DNA from: Thermococcus sp.
GTDB taxonomy: Archaea > Methanobacteriota_B > Thermococci > Thermococcales > Thermococcaceae
Direction of reading: 5' to 3'
NCBI RefSeq assembly: GCF_017656495.1
Contig: NZ_JACDNS010000014.1
Span: 1-54,998, forward strand
Length of the DNA stretch: 54,998 nucleotides
The translations under genes and the position numbers were made by a program. Below are positions 9,324 through 17,424 of the stretch, piece after piece (the first letter of the stretch is position 1; every line of letters begins with the position of its first letter). A model generated the notes under the pieces. It ran no database searches, was not told the origin of the DNA, and worked only from the letters and a program-made list of their open reading frames with translations.

Positions 9324-9338
9324 TTTTCTCTTCTTTTT
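9324..9338 (+). terminator. Oligo-T terminator after the aminotransferase gene
   Basis: A T-rich run (TTTTCTCTTCTTTTT) begins right after the stop codon. Archaeal RNA polymerase terminates at such U-rich transcripts without a hairpin. Confidence 0.45.
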
Positions 9339-9386
9339 AAGTTTTCAAATTTTAGATTGCCATTTTACAAAAAAGCTTTTAAGTAC

Positions 9387-9412
9387 TAATTTCAAGTTAA
9401 AACTTGAAATTA
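9387..9412 (+). promoter_or_regulatory. 26-bp perfect palindrome: probable operator of the ECF transporter gene
   Basis: Ten-base arms TAATTTCAAG (9387-9396) and CTTGAAATTA (9403-9412) flank a TTAAAA spacer. The TATA box CTTTTAAG is at 9376-9383, so the palindrome covers the predicted start site (~9406) and ends 10 bp before the SD. That is the classic position for a repressor. The regulator is unknown; a vitamin-responsive repressor is plausible given the gene. Confidence 0.6.
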
Positions 9413-9434
9413 ATGTAAAGTGGAGGTGCGAAAT

Positions 9435-10037
9435 ATGGAGTTCGAAGCAATTGGAGTATATGCTAAGCCTATACTAACGCTCGCTGTTTTAATATATCTT
9501 GTGTACATTTTCGTTATTAAAAAAGAAGAATTCAAAAAAGCTCAAGTTGTGGCAATCTCAGCAATTATGACAGCTTTAGTGACAGTTGCAACAATTGTAA
9601 TTCAGGTTCCAACCCCTCCAACAAGGGGATACATCAACCTTGGAGATACAATGGTCATGCTGAGCGGTGTGCTGTTTGGTCCGCTGGTTGGAGCATTCGC
9701 TGGAGGATTTGGTTCAGCTCTGGCAGATGCAATCACTGGCTATGCACACTGGGCACCTTTTACATTGATAATTAAGGGTCTCGAAGGATTAGTTGTTGGA
9801 TATATAGCTCACAAGAGAGAAGACTTCACAGGAATACTTATAGGAACTATAATCGGCGGATTCATCATGGTCTTTGGATACTTCCTTGTTGAAGTGTTCT
9901 TCTACGGCTATCCAAATGCTATAGTTGAAGTTCCAGGAAATACTCTCCAAGCAGTCAGTGGAATAATAGTTGGTGGAGGATTAGGATACACAATAAAGAA
10001 AAGATATCCAGACATAGTCAATCTCATTCAAGGTTAA
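9435..10037 (+). CDS. ECF transporter S component (riboflavin/vitamin type, PF07155-like)
   Basis: 200 aa from the ATG at 9435, 6 nt behind GGAGGTG. The frame opens at a GTG (9420) ahead of the SD. Six hydrophobic helices are visible. Motifs typical of the energy-coupling-factor substrate-binding subunit with the riboflavin-transporter fold are present: GYINLGDTMVMLSG, then GAFAGGFGSALADAITGY, then WAPFTLIIKGLEGLVVGY. The S component captures a vitamin and docks onto a shared EcfAA'T module, which is not in this window. The first helix (residues ~10-30) is an extension before the S-core. A 26-bp palindrome overlaps its start site, which suggests ligand-dependent repression. Confidence 0.82.
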   Translation: MEFEAIGVYAKPILTLAVLIYLVYIFVIKKEEFKKAQVVAISAIMTALVTVATIVIQVPTPPTRGYINLGDTMVMLSGVLFGPLVGAFAGGFGSALADAITGYAHWAPFTLIIKGLEGLVVGYIAHKREDFTGILIGTIIGGFIMVFGYFLVEVFFYGYPNAIVEVPGNTLQAVSGIIVGGGLGYTIKKRYPDIVNLIQG

Positions 10038-10315
10038 ACTCTCTGTATTTCTTCCCACATTTCCCTTTCTTTGAAAAGAGGTTCTATTGATATTCTCCTC
10101 GAAGCCCTCTTAAGTTGTCCCAAGTATTGAGAGTCCGCAATCACAGCATCGGAATTAAGCTCTTTTATCTCATAGACAGCAAGCTGACAATCTTGAATTA
10201 TCTCAGCTGCATGCTTCAGAAATTCAGGGCCAGCAAGCATTATATCTGGATTTAAGCCCTCCTCTTTGAGCTCCTCAATGGCAGATTTTAAGATTTCATA
10301 AAGCTCTTCCTTCAC
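10034..10315 (-). CDS. Family 4A (A-domain-only) encapsulin shell protein
   Basis: 93 aa. Its pattern matches the small single-domain HK97-fold proteins of Thermococcales (PF0899/PDB 2PK8 type): an N-terminal helix, [14 protein letters not shown], a variable middle, then a hydrophobic strand, [25 protein letters not shown]. These proteins correspond to the A-domain of viral capsid and encapsulin shells and are classed as family 4 encapsulins, found in two-gene operons with metabolic enzymes. Here the partner is deoC: the start codon overlaps the deoC stop by 4 nt, so both are made from one mRNA. Whether it forms a compartment or only a scaffold around the aldolase is unknown. It overlaps the end of the ECF gene by 4 nt (convergent). 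Confidence 0.75.
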   Translation of the reverse strand: MKEELYEILKSAIEELKEEGLNPDIMLAGPEFLKHAAEIIQDCQLAVYEIKELNSDAVIADSQYLGQLKRASRRISIEPLFKEREMWEEIQRV

Positions 10316-10983
10316 TTCTTAGCACCCTCCACAATTTTTACTCCACTTGATGTGCCGATTCTGTTTGCTCCCGCTTTTATCATTTCTAAAGCCTGCTCAT
10401 ATGTTCTGATTCCCCCAGCAGCTTTAACTCCAAGCTTGTCTCCGACAACTCTCCTCATCAGCTTAACATCCTCCACCGTGGCTCCTCCTGTTCCAAAGCC
10501 TGTTGAAGTCTTTACAAAGTCAGCTCCCGCTTCCATTGCCAGCTTACAAGCCATTTCTTTCTCCTCATCTGTTAGATAGCACGTCTCAATAATTACCTTC
10601 ACTATAGCTCCTTTTTCGTGAGCAACTCTAACAACCTCTTCTATGTCCCTCTTGACGTAGTCATAATCTTGATCTTTCAATGCCCCAATGTTTATGACCA
10701 TATCAAGCTCATCAGCACCGTCTTCGAGGGCTTTTTTTGCTTCAAAGACCTTGACCTCTGTGGGTGTTGCACCTAATGGGAAGCCGATAACAGATGCAAC
10801 TTTTACATTAGTGTCTTTCAATTGTTCCTTTGCTAGCTTTACGCGATAGGGATTTACACATACAGCATAAAAGCCGTATTTCTTAGCCTCCTCACATAAC
10901 TTGATTATATCCTCCTTTGTAGCATAAGGTTTCAAATTGGTGTGATCAATATACCCAGCAATATCAATCCCCACAACCATCAC
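10312..10983 (-). CDS. deoC: 2-deoxyribose-5-phosphate aldolase, probable encapsulin cargo
   Basis: 223 aa TIM-barrel aldolase that interconverts 2-deoxyribose-5-phosphate with acetaldehyde and glyceraldehyde-3-phosphate in deoxynucleoside breakdown. Catalytic residues are all present: Schiff-base Lys158 (DFVKTSTGF), Lys187 (GVKAAGGIR) and Asp94 (DELDMVIN). The phosphate site GTSSG is at the C terminus. Start is uncertain among ATG 10983, ATG 10980 and a nearby GTG, because GGTG directly abuts the first ATG. A TATA box (minus strand CTAAATATA, ~11005-11013) gives a short leader. It is the first gene of a two-gene operon with the family 4A encapsulin. Confidence 0.95.
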   Translation of the reverse strand: MMVVGIDIAGYIDHTNLKPYATKEDIIKLCEEAKKYGFYAVCVNPYRVKLAKEQLKDTNVKVASVIGFPLGATPTEVKVFEAKKALEDGADELDMVINIGALKDQDYDYVKRDIEEVVRVAHEKGAIVKVIIETCYLTDEEKEMACKLAMEAGADFVKTSTGFGTGGATVEDVKLMRRVVGDKLGVKAAGGIRTYEQALEMIKAGANRIGTSSGVKIVEGAKK

Positions 10984-11076
10984 CAGATTAAGTATTCCCT
11001 TGCGTATATTTAGAGCTTTTCCTTCAAATATGAAGAGTTTTTAATTAAAAATTGGAGGTTTTAGACTGAAATTTAA

Positions 11077-11166
11077 ACAACTCTATTCAATATCATCTCG
11101 GAACAAGACTTGCTATCACAAAAATTAGAAAGAAGACCAAAAATCAAGAAGTTTCTCGATGAATAA
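11077..11166 (+). pseudogene. Possible 3' relic of a lost gene
   Basis: In the 196-bp gap between deoC and the DUF4349 gene, one plus-strand frame is open for 30 codons after a stop at 11074 and reads like a charged helical C terminus (SEQDLLSQKLERRPKIKKFL) before TAA at 11164-11166. There is no start. I cannot assign a family; a transposase or regulator tail is possible. It may also be chance. Confidence 0.2.
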
Positions 11167-11179
11167 AAATTCAAAAGAA

Positions 11180-12115
11180 CTACTCTTGAGGATTACTTTC
11201 TTTGGACTTTTCTATGTGCTTGTAAATTTTCCTCCCAACCAAATAAAGCACTGCAAATGGGGAGAGTATTATGAGAAGAGCGATTATGCCTCTAATTATC
11301 ATTAACAGAATTGCCACTGCCTGGTATACTGTTTTTCTGAAGCCTAAATCAATCTCAAATACAGGTTTTTCTTTACTCTCTATTGTAACATGGTATGTTA
11401 TGTAGTCTGTGACCTTTTCATAGTAGTCTTTCTGGAGGTAGAGATAATTCAAACGGGAGTTTATGCTACTGATTCTAGACTCAATTCTCATTAAATCATC
11501 GATGTCCTTTGAAAGATTATAGAATTCAAGGAGTTTCTTTTTCTCAGCCTCAAGACTTTCAATCTCAGCAAGAATCTGGTTGTATTTGCTTGTTACATCT
11601 TGAGTATCTAAGCGGAGACTTTTAACATTGTATTTTTCCAAGAGTGCCCCAACTTTATTTTCATTTTCTGCCGTATTTGGAATCCTAAACTCAATGTAAT
11701 AAACAACCCTTTCTTCACTCTTGTCAAGATTTTCAGAAGTCACGTATCCTCCTAATGAATAAACCTCAGCTTTTATTTCATTAGCAACCTTTTCAGGGGT
11801 CTCATCTTGGATAATAACATAATAGTCCTTCTTCAGTCTTTGGATTACTTCTTTGGACTTTTCATTATTTGTAATTCCCACTGAGGTTTGGGTGGCAGTT
11901 GGCTTTGTATAAGTCGGAGCATATGCCATCGTTTGCGTGTATGTAATCCTTTCAGCTTCAATGTCCCAACCTTTTTCTTCATAAAGCGGGGGTTGATACT
12001 TCGGCTCACTTCCAACTCTAAAAGAAGCCCCGCTCTGAAAAACCTTTGAGACAACAAACCCAGCGACGATTATCACCACAACCAAAAGAACTATCCCAAT
12101 ATTTCTTTTATGCAT
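11180..12115 (-). CDS. DUF4349 membrane-anchored extracytoplasmic protein
   Basis: 311 aa from the ATG at 12115 (MHKRN); the frame starts at a TTG upstream of the SD GGTGAG. An N-terminal signal anchor (residues ~4-24) is followed by a Tyr/Thr-rich stretch. The DUF4349 core then runs through VIIQDETPEKVANEIKAEVYSLGGYVTSENL, a DVTSKYNQILAEIESLEAEKKKL coiled coil and a second coiled-coil strand. A C-terminal helix (~270-295) and a basic tail close the protein. DUF4349 proteins are exported, membrane-tethered and of unknown function. Its promoter carries the same palindrome, in the same position, as the next CGP-CTERM gene. Confidence 0.78.
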   Translation of the reverse strand: MHKRNIGIVLLVVVIIVAGFVVSKVFQSGASFRVGSEPKYQPPLYEEKGWDIEAERITYTQTMAYAPTYTKPTATQTSVGITNNEKSKEVIQRLKKDYYVIIQDETPEKVANEIKAEVYSLGGYVTSENLDKSEERVVYYIEFRIPNTAENENKVGALLEKYNVKSLRLDTQDVTSKYNQILAEIESLEAEKKKLLEFYNLSKDIDDLMRIESRISSINSRLNYLYLQKDYYEKVTDYITYHVTIESKEKPVFEIDLGFRKTVYQAVAILLMIIRGIIALLIILSPFAVLYLVGRKIYKHIEKSKESNPQE

Positions 12116-12165
12116 AGCTCTCACCAAAAAATATTACTCATGATCACATTTAAGAGTTATTAAAG

Positions 12166-12183
12166 CTTCAAAATGATTTGAAG
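12166..12183 (-). promoter_or_regulatory. Palindromic operator upstream of the DUF4349 gene
   Basis: CTTCAAA-N4-TTTGAAG. On the minus strand it directly abuts the TATA element CTTTAATAAC (12156-12165). An element with the same arms and spacing occupies the same place at 13471-13488. Confidence 0.6.
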
Positions 12184-12199
12184 TGAAAATAAAAATATA

Positions 12200-13417
12200 C
12201 TAAAGCCTCCTCTTGAGCAACAAAGGTAGTAAAGCACCTAATATCACAAAGCCAGGCCCACAAATTATATGGCGAGTAGGTATTTCTGAAGTTGATGGGG
12301 TTTGAGTTGTCTCAGTTTGTTGAGGTTTCTCAAGCTCAACTGCGCCTTTTGGCAATCTGTATGTCATTGGCTCTCTAATGCATTTTACAAGCTTAGCCTC
12401 TTTGCTTTCATAATAAGGAATCCATGCATACTTTCCATCTTTAGTCTCATACCATCCTATATGAGAGTTGTAGCCAGCATAACCCCTCTTTGCAACTTTC
12501 ACGATTTCTTCAATGTCTTCATCGCTTATCTTTAGAATTCCATTCTCTTTGAGCCATTCAATTTCAACTCTCAGTGCCTCTTTAAAGTTGAATGTATATG
12601 GATCAACAACTCCCTCCGGCATACTGGTAACTCTCTCCTCAAACTTTATGTTCTCCAAAACACAGCTCATCCCCAAAACTGAAAACAGCTCTTTTATCTC
12701 AGCTCTTTTTTCCTCACTTAGTTCTTTTTGCCCGTAAATTGCAATGTAAACATCCGCTTGTGGCATCTTTATAACTTTACTCGGATCAATTCCATGCTCC
12801 TTAAGACATCGTTCAAAAGCATCATTCGGCTTCCAAGTGCACACACCATTCACACAGCCACAGGTTGTAAGCTTCAAACAGTCATACCAGTCCTTATAAA
12901 CACAAATTGAAACTACTTTTGTCGCATTTTCTCTAGTTGTGCATATTTCCCCAGAGCAGCCTCCTGTAGCACAGTCAGAATCTTTTGAACACTCTCTTCC
13001 CTTTTGAGGTGTTATTTGGACCAGAATGTTCTCTTTCCTAAAAGCATATTTTCCTTCAACTTCCCATCCAAGCTCCTTAGCTTTCTCGATGCTGTTTTCT
13101 GGGAGTATTATTGGTGTTGTAAACTTTGCAGAGAGAACAGTTGAGCTCCAGTTTTTTACGGGGATTTCAATTCTTAAATGAAGTCCTTTGTCTTCCCATA
13201 GCATAACAGCAACTCTTTCGTCGTAATGAGAACGGTAAATTATCCTTCCGCCTTCAATTAAGACATTTTCAGCATTTTTGAGCGGCTCAAGGTTGTATTC
13301 AACTCCAGGTTTGTTGAAGTAAACTTCGACAGCCAAGTTATCGGTTGGACTAAAACATGCCCAAGCGAAAGGAAGTACCGCTAAGAGTAAAATGAAAACC
13401 ACAACATATCTTTTCAT
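12200..13417 (-). CDS. CGP-CTERM-anchored surface protein with an eight-cysteine cluster
   Basis: 405 aa from the ATG at 13417; the frame starts at a GTG (13426) upstream of the SD GGTGAG. It has a signal peptide (~3-22), a beta-rich region, then a compact Cys-rich module at ~145-200 (pattern includes CSKDSDCATGGC, then C..C..CGC...C). After an alpha/beta region comes a Thr/Pro/Gln linker and the Thermococcales sorting signal CGPG plus a hydrophobic helix and KRRL at the very end. CGP-CTERM proteins are exported and processed or lipid-anchored at the cell envelope. Function of the eight-Cys domain is unknown. It shares a palindromic operator with the DUF4349 gene. Confidence 0.85.
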   Translation of the reverse strand: MKRYVVVFILLLAVLPFAWACFSPTDNLAVEVYFNKPGVEYNLEPLKNAENVLIEGGRIIYRSHYDERVAVMLWEDKGLHLRIEIPVKNWSSTVLSAKFTTPIILPENSIEKAKELGWEVEGKYAFRKENILVQITPQKGRECSKDSDCATGGCSGEICTTRENATKVVSICVYKDWYDCLKLTTCGCVNGVCTWKPNDAFERCLKEHGIDPSKVIKMPQADVYIAIYGQKELSEEKRAEIKELFSVLGMSCVLENIKFEERVTSMPEGVVDPYTFNFKEALRVEIEWLKENGILKISDEDIEEIVKVAKRGYAGYNSHIGWYETKDGKYAWIPYYESKEAKLVKCIREPMTYRLPKGAVELEKPQQTETTQTPSTSEIPTRHIICGPGFVILGALLPLLLKRRL

Positions 13418-13470
13418 GACTCTCACCCATTTCTAGTTAATGCTCCCAAGGTATTTATCTTTGCTTATAG

Positions 13471-13488
13471 CTTCAAACCAATTTGAAG
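13471..13488. promoter_or_regulatory. Palindromic operator between the CGP-CTERM gene and enolase
   Basis: CTTCAAACCAATTTGAAG. On the minus strand it abuts the TATA element CTATAAGC (13463-13470) of the CGP-CTERM gene, in the same register as the copy at 12166-12183. It also sits ~20 bp upstream of the enolase TATA (TTTAAG, ~13498), so it might affect both genes. Confidence 0.6.
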
Positions 13489-13536
13489 TGCAAAAGCTTT
13501 AAGTTCTAAAAGTTAACATCACTCGAGGTGATTAAC

Positions 13537-14829
13537 ATGGAGAACCCATTTGAAATTACTGCAATTGTAGCAAGGGAAATCCTAGACTCAAGAGGGAATC
13601 CAACAGTAGAGGTAGATGTCTACACCCCAGTTGCCATGGGAAGAGCTGCTGTGCCAAGCGGAGCATCAACAGGAACGCATGAAGCTTTGGAGCTTAGAGA
13701 TGGTGGAAAGAGATTCCACGGAAAAGGAGTTAGAAGGGCTGTTGAGAACATCAACAAGATTATTGCTCCAGAACTCATTGGAATGGATGTAACATTACAG
13801 AGAGATATTGACATGCTCATGATTGAGCTTGATGGAACTGAGAATAAGTCAAACCTTGGAGCAAACGCTATTTTGGGAGTCTCATTGGCTGTTGCTAAGG
13901 CCGCCGCAAACACCTTAGGCTTGCCGCTTTACCAATACATCGGTGGAACTAACGCTTATGTGTTGCCAGTTCCAATGAGCAATGTCATCAATGGTGGAGT
14001 TCATGCCGGAAATGACCTCGACTTCCAAGAGTTCATGATCATGCCTGTTGGTGCTAAGAGCTTTAAAGAAGCCATTCAGATGGTCAGTGAAACATACCAC
14101 ACACTCAAAAAGATTCTCATGGAGAAATACGGAAAGTTAGCGGTTAACGTTGGTGATGAAGGTGGATTTGCGCCACCAATGAAGGAAGTTACAGAGCCAC
14201 TGGAAGCTCTCGTCAAGGCAATTGAAGAGACTGGATACAAAGTTGGAGATGAAATCGCATTTGCATTAGATGCTGCATCAAGTGAGTTCTACAACGCTGA
14301 AAAGGACAAATACATTGTTGGAGGTAAAGAATACACAAGGGAGGAGCTCATTGACCTTTACAAAGAATTAGTTAGCACTTATCCAATAGTCTCAATTGAG
14401 GACCCAATGCACGAGGAAGACTTTGAGGGGTTTGCAATGGTAACAAAAGAACTTGGAAAGAAGATACAGATTGTTGGTGACGACCTCTTTGTTACAAACG
14501 TGAAGAGATTGAGGAAAGGAATTGAAATGGGTGCAGCAAATGCTCTGCTCTTAAAAGTCAACCAGATTGGAACCTTAAGTGAAGCAATCGATGCAGCTTA
14601 CTTAGCTTTCAGAGCTGGTTACGGAGTTGTTGTTTCACACCGCTCTGGAGAAACCGAGGACGCAACAATTGCAGACTTAGCGGTAGCAATAAACGCTGGG
14701 CAGATTAAGACAGGTGCTCCAGCAAGGAGCGACAGAAACGCAAAGTACAACCAGCTCATCAGAATTGAGGAAGAGCTTGAGGGCATAGCATATTATCCCG
14801 GAAAGAAGTTCAGGAACCCATTCTTCTGA
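13537..14829 (+). CDS. eno: Enolase
   Basis: 430 aa from the ATG at 13537 ([28 protein letters not shown]); a GTG at 13528 lies in the SD GAGGTG. Converts 2-phosphoglycerate to phosphoenolpyruvate. Visible hallmarks: [27 protein letters not shown], the Mg ligands around [20 protein letters not shown] and VGDDLFVTN, catalytic Lys in [10 protein letters not shown], and SHRSGETED. Full length for the archaeal family. A very short leader follows TATA TTTAAG (~13498). T-rich terminator follows. Confidence 0.97.
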   Translation: MENPFEITAIVAREILDSRGNPTVEVDVYTPVAMGRAAVPSGASTGTHEALELRDGGKRFHGKGVRRAVENINKIIAPELIGMDVTLQRDIDMLMIELDGTENKSNLGANAILGVSLAVAKAAANTLGLPLYQYIGGTNAYVLPVPMSNVINGGVHAGNDLDFQEFMIMPVGAKSFKEAIQMVSETYHTLKKILMEKYGKLAVNVGDEGGFAPPMKEVTEPLEALVKAIEETGYKVGDEIAFALDAASSEFYNAEKDKYIVGGKEYTREELIDLYKELVSTYPIVSIEDPMHEEDFEGFAMVTKELGKKIQIVGDDLFVTNVKRLRKGIEMGAANALLLKVNQIGTLSEAIDAAYLAFRAGYGVVVSHRSGETEDATIADLAVAINAGQIKTGAPARSDRNAKYNQLIRIEEELEGIAYYPGKKFRNPFF

Positions 14830-14830
14830 G

Positions 14831-14845
14831 CTTTCTTTTCTTTTC
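14831..14845 (+). terminator. Oligo-T terminator after enolase
   Basis: CTTTCTTTTCTTTTC starts immediately after the eno stop codon, matching the U-rich archaeal terminator pattern. Confidence 0.45.
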
Positions 14846-14935
14846 ATTAATTCGAAGGTAAAATTTGTGGGAAAATTTTAAAGACTTCTTCTTCGAAATC
14901 TAATAAAATAAATAAAACTAACTGGAGGGATGGCA

Positions 14936-15814
14936 ATGTTTGACGTGGTTGCAATAGGCAACCTCAACTACGACATAATAATGCTCGTTGACCGCTTTCC
15001 TGAATTCCACGAAAAGATACCAGCAAGAGATGCCTACTTTGGGCTCGGAGGGGCGGCGGGAAACACAGCAACGTGGTTAGCTACTATGGGTCTTAAAGTG
15101 GGATTTATAGGAGCTGTAGGAAAAGACGAAATTGGAGAAGCCCACATAAACTTCTTTAAAAAGATTGGCGTTGATGTAAAAGGCATAAAAATCGTTGATG
15201 TCCCCTCAGGTGTTGCCGTGGCAATAATAAAAGGCGAAGACAAAAGGATTGTGAAGTATTTGGGAGCCAATGCATACAGAGAGCTTGATTTTGAATATTT
15301 AGCTGAAACAAAGCATATTCATCTTTCATCAAATCCAGAAAAGCTCATCATTGATGCAGTAAACTTCGCTCACGAACATGGAATTACAGTTTCACTCGAT
15401 ATTGGAGAGGCAAAAATCCCAGAGGAAATCGAAGAGAAAATAACATATTTGCTCATGAATGAGGATGAGTTCAAAAGAAAGTTCGGAAGCTTGGAGAAGA
15501 TTACGGAGGTTAAAGCCAAAAATGTCATTATAACGCTGAATGGTGGGGGTGCTTTGATTAGAGATGAAAGTGGGGATGTCTTTGAAGTAAGAGGCTTGAG
15601 TGCCGAAGTGATAGATTCCACAGGTGCAGGTGATTCCTTTGATGCTGGACTTATTTATGGAGTTCTCAAAGGTTGGAGTTTGAGAGATGCCGCGAAACTT
15701 GGAATGCTTCTGGCTTATCTCACTGTTCAGAAAGTTGGTGCAAGAAGTGCAGTAATCCCCCTTGAGGAGATAAAGAAGAAAGCAAAAGAGCTAAATCTCA
15801 ACTTGCCTTTCTAA
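14936..15814 (+). CDS. PfkB-family carbohydrate/nucleoside kinase
   Basis: 292 aa from the ATG at 14936, 7 nt behind GGAGG; another ATG at 14930 is too close to the SD. Ribokinase-fold signature 1 ([32 protein letters not shown]) and signature 2 with the catalytic base Asp in [12 protein letters not shown] are present. The family phosphorylates sugars, nucleosides or sugar phosphates with ATP or ADP. In Thermococcus, paralogues include the ribose-1-phosphate kinase of the pentose bisphosphate (NMP-degradation) pathway, cytidine kinase and myo-inositol 3-kinase. I consider the ribose-1-phosphate kinase a candidate but cannot decide. Its end overlaps the convergent ABC permease by 4 nt. Confidence 0.8.
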   Translation: MFDVVAIGNLNYDIIMLVDRFPEFHEKIPARDAYFGLGGAAGNTATWLATMGLKVGFIGAVGKDEIGEAHINFFKKIGVDVKGIKIVDVPSGVAVAIIKGEDKRIVKYLGANAYRELDFEYLAETKHIHLSSNPEKLIIDAVNFAHEHGITVSLDIGEAKIPEEIEEKITYLLMNEDEFKRKFGSLEKITEVKAKNVIITLNGGGALIRDESGDVFEVRGLSAEVIDSTGAGDSFDAGLIYGVLKGWSLRDAAKLGMLLAYLTVQKVGARSAVIPLEEIKKKAKELNLNLPF

Positions 15815-16632
15815 TAGCTCTTTAACCCAACTATTCTCGCCTGCTTTTCACTCCATTTATACGCGAGATAGCCGAGAAGAGCATACAGTGTTGAGATAAA
15901 GACGAGATACGTTATTTCATTAATTGAATTTAAGTACCCAAAAGCAACAACTTTTCTCACAGCTTCGCTCGTTGGAGCATATGGCATTGCCTTAGCTAAG
16001 AGTTGGAGAGGCTTTGGAAGAATCTTTATCGGATACATTGCTCCGCTCAAGGCAAAAACAAGCATTTCCAAGATGTTTATGAACGGCCCTGGGTCTTTTA
16101 AGTAGAGCACAACTCCAGCAGCAGTCATTCCAAGGCCAATCATCCCCACGGTTCCAAGGAGAAGAACGGGTATGCCTTTGAAAAAACCAACCGGATCTAT
16201 ATGAACGCCAAACATAAGGACGAAAAGCGGAATGTAAACTGCCATATAAACGAACGATAGAAAAATTCTGACTAAAACGTTGCCCAGAAAGAATGTTATT
16301 CTCCTCATTGGAGCCGCAAAGGAATATTCAAGAGTGCCGGCATAGAGTTCATCAACAACGCTCCACACAAAACCGCTCATGAAGGTTAAGCCGAAGCCAA
16401 GAACCATGAAGCCCAAAACGGCAAAAGTCAGATAGTCAGAATAGCCAGTCATCTGCTGTAAAGCGGGTGAGTTCCTCTGTCCCGTTAATCCAATCCCTAT
16501 TAGCAGAGCTTGTCCCACGAAGAAGAATCCAAGCATTATATCACTAACCATCCACAGCTTGTAGCTCAAAAAGATTCGCCAGCTCTTCGTTGCCACTCCA
16601 TAGAGCGCTCTCAGCTCTTCAGTAGCCGCCAT
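15811..16632 (-). CDS. ABC-2 type exporter permease (second subunit)
   Basis: 273 aa with six membrane helices and the ABC-2 layout. [31 protein letters not shown] is the re-entrant signature before the fifth helix. It overlaps the upstream permease by 14 nt and forms an ATPase-permease-permease operon with 17425-18399. Both permeases are of the DrrB/NodJ type, so the complex is probably a heterodimeric exporter of a lipid, drug or polysaccharide. Substrate cannot be inferred. Confidence 0.85.
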   Translation of the reverse strand: MAATEELRALYGVATKSWRIFLSYKLWMVSDIMLGFFFVGQALLIGIGLTGQRNSPALQQMTGYSDYLTFAVLGFMVLGFGLTFMSGFVWSVVDELYAGTLEYSFAAPMRRITFFLGNVLVRIFLSFVYMAVYIPLFVLMFGVHIDPVGFFKGIPVLLLGTVGMIGLGMTAAGVVLYLKDPGPFINILEMLVFALSGAMYPIKILPKPLQLLAKAMPYAPTSEAVRKVVAFGYLNSINEITYLVFISTLYALLGYLAYKWSEKQARIVGLKSY

Positions 16633-17422
16633 AACCCATCACCCTTGTTATTCTCTCAGCCCATCTAAAGAGGATATAACCCACTAGCCAGTAAACGAGA
16701 ACTAGAAGGAGAAGCCAAGTTATTGATGGGGCGATTTCAGCATAGGTCTTTCCAACAAAAATGCCTCTGATAGCAGTTACCGAATGAGTCAAAGGAAGAA
16801 TCTTTGAAAACTCTATTATTGCTTTGGGCATTACATTGAGTGGGAAGAAAACTCCAGAGAAGAAAAGCATTGCAAATTCAAAGATTTGGGCAAAAGGTCC
16901 TATGTGCTTGAGCATCATGACTAACCCAGCGAAAATAAAGCCGAAGCCCAAGAAGGCTAAGAAAGACAGTAGTAGGATTGGCAAAGACTTCAGTAGAATA
17001 GAGAATGTTAAAGAAATGCCAAAAATTAAAATCCCAAACGCAAAGACTATCATCATCAAAACTGAATCCATGATGAGCCAGCTCAAAGCTAAGCCAAGTA
17101 AAAGCTCAGTAATTCTTATTGGAGCAGCTATGTTGGTTTCAAAAGTTCCTCTCTGGAGTTCTCTTCTGATTCCCCAAACGTAAGCCTCCATCGGAGAAAC
17201 GGACAACCACCACAGAACGTATCCTACCAGTGCATAAGTTGGATAGTCTCCAATTCCAGTTGAAGATGCCAAGAGCGGGGAATATCTCCCTCCAAGAACT
17301 GCCTGCCCAAAGAAAACAAACTGAAGAAGGAAAACAATACCAACTAAGACTGCACTAAAAACTCTCAATGGATAGCGGAAGAACATTCTAAGTTCTTTCT
17401 CAATTATAGCGATAAGAGGCAT
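16619..17422 (-). CDS. ABC-2 type exporter permease (first subunit)
   Basis: 267 aa, six helices. Cytoplasmic N terminus MPLIAIIEKELRMFFRYPLRV, then the ABC-2 signature FFSGVFFPLNVMPKAIIEFSKILPLTHSVTAIRGIFVG. It is a paralogue of the downstream gene, with a similar helix plan and C terminus. Starts 2 nt after the ATPase gene, so translation is coupled. Confidence 0.85.
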   Translation of the reverse strand: MPLIAIIEKELRMFFRYPLRVFSAVLVGIVFLLQFVFFGQAVLGGRYSPLLASSTGIGDYPTYALVGYVLWWLSVSPMEAYVWGIRRELQRGTFETNIAAPIRITELLLGLALSWLIMDSVLMMIVFAFGILIFGISLTFSILLKSLPILLLSFLAFLGFGFIFAGLVMMLKHIGPFAQIFEFAMLFFSGVFFPLNVMPKAIIEFSKILPLTHSVTAIRGIFVGKTYAEIAPSITWLLLLVLVYWLVGYILFRWAERITRVMGYGGY

Positions 17423-17424
17423 TT

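Noticed and set aside
9389-9411. Palindrome before the ECF gene as an intrinsic terminator
   Set aside because: It is AT-rich, lacks a following T run and overlaps the predicted start site, so an operator fits better.
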